A DNA stretch of 64,000 nucleotides from JANJTB01 sp032027125 (lineage in GTDB: Bacteria > Bacteroidota > Ignavibacteria > Kapaibacteriales > UBA2268): positions 3,020,872 to 3,084,871 of the forward strand of contig JAVSMQ010000001.1 of the NCBI GenBank assembly GCA_032027125.1. The letters run 5' to 3'. Under the pieces are notes generated by a model that had not been told where the DNA came from, ran no database searches, and saw only the letters and a program-made list of their open reading frames with translations. Shown here one piece after another: positions 19,126-27,126 of the stretch; position 1 is the stretch's first letter; each line of letters starts with the position of its first letter. The translations under genes were made by a program, and so were the position numbers.

Positions 19126-19237
19126 AGTAATTCCCTATAATGCTGAATTCTGAATTGATTTGAAATCAGTAGGAGTGACTTGATGGTAAAATAGATACAA
19201 ATCCCTCTGACACTCCATTACATCTCCCTTGAGAAGC

Positions 19238-19288
19238 AGGGCTGATACGTTCTATTTTTTCAGCTCAATCTCCGTGGATCGTCATTCT
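19238..19288 (+). repeat. Composite palindromic repeat R2, left part (split by the IS)
   Basis: AGGGCTGATACGTTCTA at 19238-19254 is the leader also seen in R4 and R6. It is followed by GTCATTCT at 19281-19288, the first bases of the palindrome arm. The rest of the repeat resumes at 20991 after the IS110-family element. The upstream 100 bp (19130-19237) holds no recognised feature. Confidence 0.85.
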
Positions 19289-19407
19289 TTTATGTTAAAA
19301 ACCAAGTAAAATCTGCAAAAGTTCGTGCCTGGGACAAAAAAAACTCAATATTTTTTTTCTCCGCTTTTTAATTTGCAGAGAATAAATATTTATTATGTTT
19401 TATTAGA

Positions 19408-19475
19408 GCTAAAATTTATTTTTGTAAGTGCATAATGTATATATATTTATCAAATCTTCAAAAATAAATTTTAGC
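19408..19475. repeat. 17-bp perfect inverted repeat inside the IS non-coding region
   Basis: GCTAAAATTTATTTTTG (19408-19424) and CAAAAATAAATTTTAGC (19459-19475) are exact reverse complements around a 34-nt AT-rich loop. It lies beyond the 3' end of the candidate bridge RNA on the minus strand and could act as its transcript end or as a protein-binding site in the element end. Confidence 0.75.
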
Positions 19476-19554
19476 CAAGCTGTCAAGATAAAATATTTTG
19501 TTAACCTCCTGTTTTTTTATTACAACCAAAAACATACTAATCTTTTATTACATT

Positions 19555-19690
19555 CTTTTATAGTCGGTCATAATTCTATGCCGCAAGATATTATTATAGT
19601 TTAAAAGTGCGGGGTGCAATCTGAGCGTAACAGTACATATATTTTGGTATATGTCTGGAGAGTGACAATAGCAGTGCTCCCCGCTTATAG
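19555..19690 (-). ncRNA. Candidate bridge RNA of the first IS110-family element
   Basis: On the minus strand, a stem GCGGGG/CCCCGC (19679-19684 with 19609-19614) closes a loop holding GTCACTCT (19659-19666), a hairpin ACATATA/TATATGT (19635-19654) and CGCTCAGA (19620-19627). The first equals the left half of the repeat target including its core; the second is the reverse complement of the right half, TCTGAGCG. A second loop, closed by CTTTTA/TAAAAG (19602-19607 with 19555-19560), holds ATAATATCT (19586-19594), identical over 9 nt to the element end CATAATATCT, and CATAGAAT (19573-19580), complementary to the other end CTTTTATG with one G-T wobble. The order target-left, target-right, donor-left, donor-right is that of known bridge RNAs (IS621). 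Expression is not shown by sequence. Confidence 0.8.
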
Positions 19691-19827
19691 CATTTAAGAA
19701 TTTAGATATTTTTAGTTGTAATAGCATTTTGAAAATTATTTTTTAAAGTCTCTTTTAGTATTATATTTCACTTACCGTTAGTTAATGTAATTTGTTCTCT
19801 TTAGTCGTATGATAACATTAATGTCGT

Positions 19828-20904
19828 CTAAGATGCCTTGTTTATTTTATACACTTCGTTATGTAAGAGCAGGTATCGTATTCTGGATAATAGTTTTCTT
19901 GCTACTTTGACTATTGCTTTGTTTTTCACCATTACTTTGATATTATCCATATAATATTTTTCTAATTCAGGGTCATTTCTTACAGCTATCCAAGATGCTT
20001 CTATTAGCAAATGGCGTAGGTGTGAATTTCTTCGTCTTGTCAAATGTCCTATTCTTTGTTTGCCGCCGCTGGAGTGTTCGTTCGGATAAAATCCTACGAA
20101 ACTCACTAATTTATCAAAACTGACGAACCTGTGTATATCTATTATTTCCGTTAGAAATGTCATAGATGTTACTGAGCCTATACCGGAAATACTGTTTAAT
20201 ATTTCTACATTTCTTGCATATTGGGGTTCCTTCGATAGTTTACGCATTTGACGGTTTATCTGTAATAATTCTTCTCGTAGAAAAAGCAGCTCTCGTATAA
20301 GACTATCCAAAGTATCTCTGCCCTCCTGTGTCTGTAATCTTAGTTCTTTGAGTTTGTCTATAAATCTTTTCGACCAATGAGCATCGTTCGAATCAAATTG
20401 GTTTGCAAAATTTACTCCAAATATTTTTAATAATGCTTTTATCTGATTCTTTGCTCGCGTATTTTTTTTGACTAAATCCACGCGACGGCGGATAAGTGAA
20501 CGGCTTTGTTCTTCAACAACCGTTGGTATATAAATACCTTTGATGCGGTTGTCTGTCAAACATTGTGCTATTTTTAAACTATCTACTCTATCAGTCTTAT
20601 TACGGTTCTCTTTATCGTTGGTGGGAATATCGGCAGGATGTAAAACCCTGACCTCGATTTCCTCAGCTTTCAATTTACGCGCTAAATCGAATCCGAAACA
20701 TCCAGCTTCGTAACCCACTATATAGGTTCCTCCCGGATAGTGAGTCCGTATATATTGAAGAAGTTTGTCAGCATTTGCGTCAATAGTTAAACGCTTAATA
20801 TACTCTCCAATCATAATAGTACAAAACCAGTTTTTCATGTGGACATCAATTCCTACATAAATTTTTGTACCTTTGTAAGCCAAATTCATTACTTTTGCAT
20901 TCAT
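19828..20904 (-). CDS. IS110-family transposase (RNA-guided DEDD recombinase)
   Basis: The 358-residue protein has the N-terminal DEDD/RuvC-like domain with Asp20 (VGIDVHMKNW), Glu66 (VGYEAGC), Asp105 and Asp108 (NKTDRVDSLKIA). A coiled linker (about 125-235) and the C-terminal Tnp domain follow, with SGIGSVTSMTFLTEI and a serine-containing HSSGGKQRIGHLTRRRN stretch where the family's nucleophilic Ser lies. Both domains are intact and the length is normal, so the element could be active. Translation starts at ATG 20904 with AAAGG about 9 nt upstream, inside a hairpin arm. It acts with the ncRNA encoded downstream of it. Confidence 0.95.
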   Translation of the reverse strand: MNAKVMNLAYKGTKIYVGIDVHMKNWFCTIMIGEYIKRLTIDANADKLLQYIRTHYPGGTYIVGYEAGCFGFDLARKLKAEEIEVRVLHPADIPTNDKENRNKTDRVDSLKIAQCLTDNRIKGIYIPTVVEEQSRSLIRRRVDLVKKNTRAKNQIKALLKIFGVNFANQFDSNDAHWSKRFIDKLKELRLQTQEGRDTLDSLIRELLFLREELLQINRQMRKLSKEPQYARNVEILNSISGIGSVTSMTFLTEIIDIHRFVSFDKLVSFVGFYPNEHSSGGKQRIGHLTRRRNSHLRHLLIEASWIAVRNDPELEKYYMDNIKVMVKNKAIVKVARKLLSRIRYLLLHNEVYKINKAS

Positions 20905-20905
20905 G

Positions 20906-20972
20906 GGTTTAACCTTTAATATGTTTATAAAATTACTTCGTAAATACTTTTACAAATATACAAGGTTAAACC
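20906..20972 (-). promoter_or_regulatory. Transposase promoter inside an RBS-sequestering hairpin
   Basis: On the minus strand, GGTTTAACCTT (20972-20962) is followed by the promoter element TATATTTG (20960-20953). The exact complement AAGGTTAAACC (20916-20906) ends one base before the transposase ATG and includes the Shine-Dalgarno AAGG. A transcript from the internal promoter would start near 20946 and lack the left arm. A transcript reading in from outside would carry both arms and hide the ribosome-binding site. Confidence 0.7.
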
Positions 20973-20988
20973 TTTTTAAACATAATAT

Positions 20989-21085
20989 CTGAAGCGGAGC
21001 GAAGAGTCCAGGATTTAATTAATGAACAGCCTGGATACTTCGCTATCGCTCTGTATGACAAGCCCAAAAGTACAGTTTTATATTG
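20989..21085 (+). repeat. Composite palindromic repeat R2, right part
   Basis: CTGAAGCGGAGCGAAGAGTCC starts at 20989, then a centre TTTAATTAATGAACAGCC and an arm ending ATGAC at 21059. The trailer AAGCCCAAAAGTACAGTTTTA nearly matches R1. It continues the repeat begun at 19238. The 90 bp after it up to the DUF2283 gene hold nothing recognised. Confidence 0.85.
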
Positions 21086-21175
21086 CCCTGAAACAGAAAA
21101 ATGATAATATGACAGAGCTAATAAAAAGCCCTTCGAAAGCGGAATGCTTGATAAATAAAAAAAATACAAATTGAC

Positions 21176-21394
21176 TTATGCTGTTTGTAATTGGATATTT
21201 TCAAGTAAAATTTGAGGTAGTCCGCCATTTGCCAATACTGCTCTGGCATCTAAAATTTCTATACCTATCAGTTTTTCTCCAACACCAATATTTAATGCAA
21301 TATCATCATTGAGCTGTAGTGTGCGGCACTGATGTTCGCCTTCAATTAACTTTATATAAACAGCATCAACTTCTTTATCATAACTTATTTTCAT
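21176..21394 (-). CDS. DUF2283 small protein (antitoxin-like)
   Basis: A complete 72-residue DUF2283 protein: MKISYDKEVDAVYIKL at the start, then LNDDIALNIGVGEKLIGIEIL. DUF2283 proteins are small cytoplasmic beta-proteins, often encoded next to DUF4258 proteins. This one sits 9 bp downstream of a DUF4258 gene in the same direction, and the pair resembles a toxin-antitoxin module. That function is inferred from context and is not proven for the family. Confidence 0.85.
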   Translation of the reverse strand: MKISYDKEVDAVYIKLIEGEHQCRTLQLNDDIALNIGVGEKLIGIEILDARAVLANGGLPQILLENIQLQTA

Positions 21395-21403
21395 ATCATT
21401 CTC

Positions 21404-21667
21404 CTAAAAGTAATAACTATAAACTGTAACTACAACAATCTCATCTTCTTCATCCACAAAAACAGGTGATACCTGTTTAATTGGATAAAAAGAGTCAAAC
21501 CAGAAATCATTAAATTGAAAATTTTGTTTGCATTGAAAACGATTTTTCTTTGCCGGTTCGGGTGTTCCATTTCTAATAGTTTCAACAACTTCATCTATAC
21601 TCACTCCACGTTCTTTGCATTGAATCAAGGCGTGATTTGATAACCTAATCGGTTTATCTTTATCCAT
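21404..21667 (-). CDS. DUF4258 small protein (possible toxin)
   Basis: The 87-residue product has the DUF4258 pattern: LSNHALIQCKERGVSIDEVVETIRNGTP near the N-terminus, then a central strand region and VVVTVYSYYF at the end. DUF4258 is a small family suggested to share a RelE-like fold; its biochemical activity is not established. It precedes the DUF2283 gene by 9 bp, so the two are probably co-transcribed. Located next to a mobile element and a second, broken pair of the same type. Confidence 0.8.
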   Translation of the reverse strand: MDKDKPIRLSNHALIQCKERGVSIDEVVETIRNGTPEPAKKNRFQCKQNFQFNDFWFDSFYPIKQVSPVFVDEEDEIVVVTVYSYYF

Positions 21668-21830
21668 TATTTCTTAGTTATTTGGAAATTCAAATTCAAT
21701 CAACATCATAAATTTAATAGACGATAACTTAAATTGATTATTTAACAACATAAATACAAAGGTTCCATTTTAAATTAAATCTAAGTACCGAAAATAGCCT
21801 TTCGGTGTGCGGATGGGTGGAGTCTAACAA

Positions 21831-22031
21831 TTATGCAGTAGCTAATTGTTGGTATGAAAAATCATTAATATCAGCAATACTTTTTGCATGCTCGAAAGTC
21901 ATACTTACAACATTGCCGGTTCCATCAAGTTCAACAAGGATATTTTCATTAATATCTTTTGTTTCGAAAATTTTATTATTATTGAAATTTATCAATAATG
22001 TATCTGTATCCTGAAAATATTTGATTTGCAT
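21831..22031 (-). CDS. Second DUF2283 small protein
   Basis: The 66-residue product shows MQIKYFQDTDTLLINF, then ENILVELDGTGNVVSMTFEHAK, a DUF2283 pattern distinct in sequence from the copy at 21176. Its ATG overlaps the stop codon of a degraded upstream gene (TAATG), so it was once the second gene of an operon. It is intact although its partner is not. The 163-bp spacer to the neighbouring pair holds nothing recognised. Confidence 0.75.
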   Translation of the reverse strand: MQIKYFQDTDTLLINFNNNKIFETKDINENILVELDGTGNVVSMTFEHAKSIADINDFSYQQLATA

Positions 22032-22144
22032 TATAATTTCTCCTTAAATGAACGGTCAAAAAAAGCGTTGTGAATAGTTTCATTATCCTCAAGAATGACA
22101 ATTCTCAGATATTTATCGTCGGCTTCAGAAATATTTGCCCATCT
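22031..22144 (-). pseudogene. Remnant of the partner gene of the second DUF2283 protein
   Basis: On the minus strand an open stretch reads WANISEADDKYLRIVILEDN and then ETIHNAFFDRSFKEKL, ending in TAA that overlaps the next ATG. In intact modules a stretch of this kind is the C-terminal half of a DUF4258-type protein. An in-frame TGA at 22147-22145 and no start codon indicate loss of the N-terminal half. The upstream DNA (22145-22443) has no recognisable gene. Confidence 0.6.
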
Positions 22145-22443
22145 TCATATTTAAAAACGATTATATTTCAGAAAAATTATGAATAATCAAACCTTTCGGA
22201 GTAGAAGAAATTGATAAATTGGACAACACATACCCAATGGAAAAAGCATAAATCATCACATTTTTGTCAGAAACAAGAATTAAACGGATTAAACGATTGC
22301 ACTAATTATAAATCCGAGGAATCGGCGACATCAACTAAATCTGTGATTTATATAAAAATTCTACAAAGTTCTGTAACGAAACAGGTTATGTAATTATATA
22401 TTTTTGTAAAGTAAGTAATTGTTCATGAATCAACATAAGAATT

Positions 22444-25248
22444 ATGTTTACAAAATTTATTAAACGGGTAAATGATATAGGGCTTAATCCCAGAAATGGG
22501 TTTGTTGTTATTAAATCTATTGGAAAAAGTATCTGGATTAAAAACAGCGTATTGAAAATTGCCCAAAAACTCGGACTATTTTTATCAATCATTAAACTTA
22601 ACAATTCGAAACGCATCAAATCTGAAGAATCGCTCGTTGAGTCAGAAACACGTTACCGAAGACTATTCGAATCAGCCAAGGACGGCATTCTTATTCTTGA
22701 TGCCGAAAGCGGCAAAATTGATGATGTCAATCCGTACTTGATTGAATTATTGGGATATTCCAAGGAATCTTTTATTCAAAAAAGAATTTGGGAATTAGGG
22801 TTATTTAAAGATATTATTGAAAATAAAGAGAAATTTCTTGAATTGCAGCAGTTGGAATATGTACGTTATGATGATTTACCGCTTAAAACATCAGACGGGC
22901 GAAAAATCCACGTCGAATTTGTAAGTAATGTGTATTTGGTTAACGGGAAAAAAGTAATTCAATGTAATATCAGAAACATAACTGAAAGAAAAAATGCCTT
23001 TGAAAAAGTTGTAAAAAGTGAAATAAGATTCAGAACCTTATTTGACCAGTCACCAATTGCTATTGCTTTGCTTAATATGGATGGCAGAATAGTAAATGCA
23101 AATTCGACATTGTCGGAATTGGTTGGTTATAGTACTGATGAATTGTCAATAATGAAGTTTACTGAGTTTACATTTCATGAAGATATTGAAAATGATATGA
23201 ATCGTTTCACAGATTTAATAAGTGGAAAAATATCAAGTTATAGGATGGAAAAAAGGTTCGTTCATAGAAATGGGAATTTGGTTTGGGTAAATTTATTTGT
23301 TTCAATGCTGTATGATGAAAAAGGTTTGCCAAGCGAAATACTGGGTATGGCTGAAGATACCACTGCACAAAAACAAATCCAAAAAGAAATTAAATTTCAA
23401 TCTGACCTGCTGAATAATGTTGGGCAGGCTGTAATTGCTACAGACCTTCATGGAGAAGTGATTTACTGGAACATGGCGGCAGAACAAATTTACGGATGGT
23501 CTTCTGCGGAAGCAATTGGTCAGAACATTGTCAACCTAACACCTGCACAGCAATCACAAGAGCAGGCAGTTGAACTTATGCAGGAATTAAGCGAGGGCAA
23601 ATCTTGGTCGGGAGAATTCATGGTTAAAGGTAAGGAAGGCAACAGTTTTCCATGCTATGTAACTGACACACCAATTTTCGATTCATTAGGAATTTTAATA
23701 GGAATTATCGGGATTTCAAGCGATTTAACCGCCCGCAAACTGGCAGAAGAAAAACTAATTGAAACCGAAGGGAAATTCCGCTCTTATATAGAGCACTCAC
23801 CTGTCGGGATATTTATTGTTGATGAAACCGGACGATACCTTGATTGTAACCCTGCTGCCCAAAATATGCTGGGTTATACATGTGAAGAAATTTTAAATTT
23901 ATCCATTATTGATTCTCTTCCTTTAGAAGAAAGAGAAAAGGGTTTACAGAATTTTAATCTTGTAACGGAAATTGGATTTGCAAAGGTAGAGATTGAACTT
24001 CTTAGGAAAGATGGTGGACGGGTTCCTGTTTTATTAGAATCGGTTCGATTACCGCAAAAAAATAGATTTATGGCATTTTGCACTGATATTACAGAGCGAA
24101 AAATCACAGAGCAGGAATTATTAATTTCAAAAGATAAAGCCGAAGAAAGCGACAAATTAAAAACAGCTTTTCTGCAGAATATGTCGCACGAAATTCGTAC
24201 TCCTTTAAATGGAATAATTGGTTTTTCAAGTCTGCTTAACTCACCGGATTTGAGTGCTGATGATATAGCAGAATTTACTGAAATGATAAGTATAAGCGGA
24301 AACAGATTAATTGAAATAGTAAATAATATTCTTGATATTTCAAAAATACAAACAGGACAAGTGAACATTGAGAAAAAAGTTGTTGTTATCAACTCGATTT
24401 TCTCTGATATACTGACATTTTTCTCCCATTTTACAAAAGAAAAGAACCTGATTATGAATTACACAAATCAAAATGACCATAATAGAACTTTGTTTACTGA
24501 TGAAACAAAACTAAATCAAATTCTTACTAATTTAGTAAATAATGCCGTAAAATTTACAAAAACCGGCAGCATTGATTTCGGATATGAAATCAAGGATAAT
24601 GATATTGAATTTTTTGTCAGAGATACCGGGATTGGAATCCTGCCTGAAATGCAAAATCAAATATTTGACAGATTTATTCAGGCAGAAAATTCAGTTTCGA
24701 GGGGCTATGAAGGTGCAGGATTGGGGCTTGCTATCTGCAGGGGTCTGGTAGAATTACTTGGCGGTAAAATTTGGGTTGTATCTGAATTTGGAAAAGGAAC
24801 TACTTTTTACTTTACATTACCTTATGACCCAACAACTCAAAATTATATCGCAGAGTCAATTTTACCTAAAATTGTAGAAAAAAAAGTTAGGGGTAAAATA
24901 CTTATTGCCGAAGATGATTGGATTAGTTCTCAGTATCTGAGACGAATACTTGTAAATTCCGGAGTGGTTGTAATTCATGCCGAAAACGGTCAACAGGCTG
25001 TGGAAATTACTCGAAATACTCCTGACATTGATTTAATTCTTATGGATATTCGAATGCCGGTTATGGATGGTATAGATGCTACAAAACTGATAAAAAAGTT
25101 TAGACCCGATATCCCGATAATTGCTCAAACAGCTTATGCTTTCGCTTCGGAAAGGAAGAAAATACTTGAAATAGGATGTGATGAATATTTAACAAAGCCG
25201 ATTGAAGAACACAAATTGAAAGCAATGTTAAACAAGTATATGAATTAA
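22444..25248 (+). CDS. Multi-PAS hybrid sensor histidine kinase with receiver domain
   Basis: A soluble 934-residue hybrid kinase. An atypical basic N-terminal stretch of about 60 residues precedes four PAS domains starting near residues 66, 192, 318 and 440 (RRLFESAKDGILILD, RTLFDQSPIAIALLN, LLNNVGQAVIATDL, RSYIEHSPVGIFIVD). HisKA follows with His582 in MSHEIRTPLNG, then the ATPase domain (NLVNNAVKFTKTG, DTGIGILPE, GAGLGLAICRGLVELLGG), and a C-terminal receiver with Asp868 in LILMDIRMPVMDG. No membrane segment is visible, so the signal is likely cytoplasmic. No output regulator is adjacent. The weak start context and degraded DNA just upstream leave open that the N-terminus was altered by recombination. 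Confidence 0.92.
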   Translation: MFTKFIKRVNDIGLNPRNGFVVIKSIGKSIWIKNSVLKIAQKLGLFLSIIKLNNSKRIKSEESLVESETRYRRLFESAKDGILILDAESGKIDDVNPYLIELLGYSKESFIQKRIWELGLFKDIIENKEKFLELQQLEYVRYDDLPLKTSDGRKIHVEFVSNVYLVNGKKVIQCNIRNITERKNAFEKVVKSEIRFRTLFDQSPIAIALLNMDGRIVNANSTLSELVGYSTDELSIMKFTEFTFHEDIENDMNRFTDLISGKISSYRMEKRFVHRNGNLVWVNLFVSMLYDEKGLPSEILGMAEDTTAQKQIQKEIKFQSDLLNNVGQAVIATDLHGEVIYWNMAAEQIYGWSSAEAIGQNIVNLTPAQQSQEQAVELMQELSEGKSWSGEFMVKGKEGNSFPCYVTDTPIFDSLGILIGIIGISSDLTARKLAEEKLIETEGKFRSYIEHSPVGIFIVDETGRYLDCNPAAQNMLGYTCEEILNLSIIDSLPLEEREKGLQNFNLVTEIGFAKVEIELLRKDGGRVPVLLESVRLPQKNRFMAFCTDITERKITEQELLISKDKAEESDKLKTAFLQNMSHEIRTPLNGIIGFSSLLNSPDLSADDIAEFTEMISISGNRLIEIVNNILDISKIQTGQVNIEKKVVVINSIFSDILTFFSHFTKEKNLIMNYTNQNDHNRTLFTDETKLNQILTNLVNNAVKFTKTGSIDFGYEIKDNDIEFFVRDTGIGILPEMQNQIFDRFIQAENSVSRGYEGAGLGLAICRGLVELLGGKIWVVSEFGKGTTFYFTLPYDPTTQNYIAESILPKIVEKKVRGKILIAEDDWISSQYLRRILVNSGVVVIHAENGQQAVEITRNTPDIDLILMDIRMPVMDGIDATKLIKKFRPDIPIIAQTAYAFASERKKILEIGCDEYLTKPIEEHKLKAMLNKYMN

Positions 25249-25319
25249 ACCATATTTTGTATGCATATATTTACAAATAATCTAAAAGTCTGTTGAAAAA
25301 GTCTGTGAAGAATCCATAG

Positions 25320-25800
25320 AAGGCTTGTCTGAACCGTGATTTTTGGGATTAATGGGATTGTTGGGATTTTAATATCTGTTTTCAAATTCCATAGGAATGC
25401 CCTGTTTGTAGAAAAGTGACACGAAACAGAACAAAAATCAAATTCCGTAGGAATGCCCTGTTAGTAGCAAATAATCATTCCCTCAAATATCATCAAGCTC
25501 CGTAGGAGTGACCTAACTGTAGAAAATGTACAACCTGTCTGAACCGTGATTTTTGGGATTTATGGGATTGTTGGGATTTAAATTAATCGTAATTCTGAAG
25601 TCGAAGACCATTGAAGCTAATGATGAATGCTGAAGTCGAAGAGCAACGAAGCTAATTGATTTCAACTCTGTAAGAGTGCCCTGTTTGTAGAAAAAGCACA
25701 GCACGACGGAAACCTCAATCCTCAACTCCGCAGGAGTGACATGAAAGTAAAAAGTACAGCCCGACGGAAAACACAAATCCCCAACTCCAACAAACCGTGA
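25320..25800. repeat. Cluster of short dispersed repeats
   Basis: Five diverged copies of a unit like CTCCGTAGGAGTGCCCTGT followed by (T)TGTAGAAAA start near 25387, 25443, 25499, 25669 and 25728. Two copies of TGTCTGAACCGTGATTTTTG continuing into GGGATTNATGGGATTGTTGGGATTT start near 25328 and 25533. A further unit, GCTGAAGTCGAAGA, lies near 25630. No gene is credible in the 724-bp spacer (25249-25972); the minus-strand open frame here is made of repeats. Confidence 0.75.
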
Positions 25801-25972
25801 CATCTCCGCTGGGAGATGAAATAGAATAAATCCTACTTCCTCTCTTATCCCGCTTTTTCAAAGCAGGAATTTGAATTAGTGATTTATGAAATTTTATTGT
25901 TATTTGATATGATGTTACTATATTTAAAAAAATTGAAATTACATTTTTGAAGATTTATATGAGGTATTTGTA

Positions 25973-26842
25973 ATGATTAGATTTCTTCTTGCTCTTTTGT
26001 TCGGATTTTCTTCTTTTAGTATTATGCAGGCAAATGATGTAAAACAGATTAGTGATGAAGCAAAACCTCATTATTTGATTTCTGTTAAACAGGGTTCAGT
26101 GCAGTTTGGTGATATTGAAATTGAGGCTTTCCCGGACGTTGCACCCAAGCACTGCCATAATCTTGACAGCCTTGTCGGTATCAAATTTTACGACGGAACT
26201 GCTTTCCACAGAGTTATTCCGAATTTTATGATACAAGGCGGCGACCCAAATTCCAAAAATAAACCTAAAAGTACTTGGGGAATGGGTGACCCATCACAAA
26301 CAACTGTTCAGGCAGAATTTAGTACTACATTAAAGCATCTTAGAGGAACTTTATCTGCTGCAAGAACTAACGACCCAAATTCAGCAACATCACAATTTTT
26401 TATATGTGTAATTCCATGTCCATGGCTCGATGGTAAATATTCTATATATGGTCAGGTTGTTAATGGTATGGACGTCGCCGATAAAATCGTAAATGTACCC
26501 AGAGATGCTAATGATAATCCGCTTGAAAAAGTCGAAATGACTATAATCAAGATGGACCCTGCCGGTGTTGAGCAAATTTCATTCAACTCAGGCAATATCA
26601 GAATTTTTCCGAATCCTGCAAGTGAATCAATTCACTTCGCAGTTGATGATGCTGCGTTACAAATTAACTCAGTTGTTATCACTGATATAACCGGAAAATT
26701 ATATTTTATGCAGCAGCATGCAACTCCGGTAAATATATCCGATATATCGGTTCCGGTATCGAATTTGCAGGCAGGAGTCTATTATGTAAAGATTAAAGAA
26801 GCATCAGGAAAAGACTTCATTCTGCGATTTGTTTTAAATTGA
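25973..26842 (+). CDS. Secreted cyclophilin-type peptidyl-prolyl isomerase with T9SS sorting domain
   Basis: The 289-residue protein has a signal peptide (to MQA) and a cyclophilin domain (about 35-195): FYDGTAFHRVIPNFMIQGGDP with the catalytic Arg, then SAARTNDPNSATSQFFICV and LDGKYSIYGQVVNGMDVADK. The last 80 residues form a T9SS sorting domain (IRIFPNPASESIHF). Cyclophilins speed proline isomerisation in folding proteins; here the sorting domain sends the enzyme through the outer membrane rather than leaving it in the periplasm. It is monocistronic with a strong terminator. Confidence 0.93.
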   Translation: MIRFLLALLFGFSSFSIMQANDVKQISDEAKPHYLISVKQGSVQFGDIEIEAFPDVAPKHCHNLDSLVGIKFYDGTAFHRVIPNFMIQGGDPNSKNKPKSTWGMGDPSQTTVQAEFSTTLKHLRGTLSAARTNDPNSATSQFFICVIPCPWLDGKYSIYGQVVNGMDVADKIVNVPRDANDNPLEKVEMTIIKMDPAGVEQISFNSGNIRIFPNPASESIHFAVDDAALQINSVVITDITGKLYFMQQHATPVNISDISVPVSNLQAGVYYVKIKEASGKDFILRFVLN

Positions 26843-26854
26843 TTCGTTATAATG

Positions 26855-26893
26855 AAATGCACTAACTGACAATAACCGGTTAGTGCATTTTAC
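26855..26893 (+). terminator. Terminator after the cyclophilin gene
   Basis: A perfect 12-bp stem AAATGCACTAAC/GTTAGTGCATTT with a 12-nt loop lies 12 bp after the stop codon; the following T run is short. Confidence 0.75.
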
Positions 26894-27126
26894 ATTATTT
26901 CCGGAATATTCAACTTTCTGTTTGGTTAATCAAGCCATAAATTCATTCACCTAAAGAAGAATAAACAGACATATAAAATAAAAATTACAGGATATCTTTA
27001 AATTTTTGGATAATATAGTATTTTTATTTACTTTTGAAGTTGGGACTACTTATGACTTTAAATGAAGAAGTCGCATAATGTGTTAGGAATTTTGCTTTTT
27101 TAATAAATATTTCTAAGCGAAATAAT

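Larger units (their letters stand above)
19289..20990 (-). mobile_element. IS110-family element (bridge-RNA type, 3' ncRNA) inserted in repeat R2
   Basis: The ends are set by the interrupted repeat: GTCATTCT stops at 19288 and CTGAAGCGGAGCGAAG resumes at 20989, with TCT shared at both junctions. Subterminal inverted repeats TTATGTTAAAAA (19290-19301) and TTTTTAAACATAA (20973-20985) lie 1-3 nt inside. The element is about 1.7 kb, carries one transposase on the minus strand with about 80 nt before it and about 540 nt of non-coding DNA after it. This layout (3' ncRNA, subterminal repeats) resembles the IS1111 group. No target-site duplication beyond the shared TCT is seen, as expected for this family. 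Confidence 0.88.

Noticed and set aside
22211..22393. 60-codon open frame before the hybrid kinase
   Set aside because: Low-complexity sequence without start context; more likely degraded DNA next to the DUF4258 remnant.
25513..25803. 96-codon minus-strand open frame
   Set aside because: It consists entirely of the short dispersed repeats.
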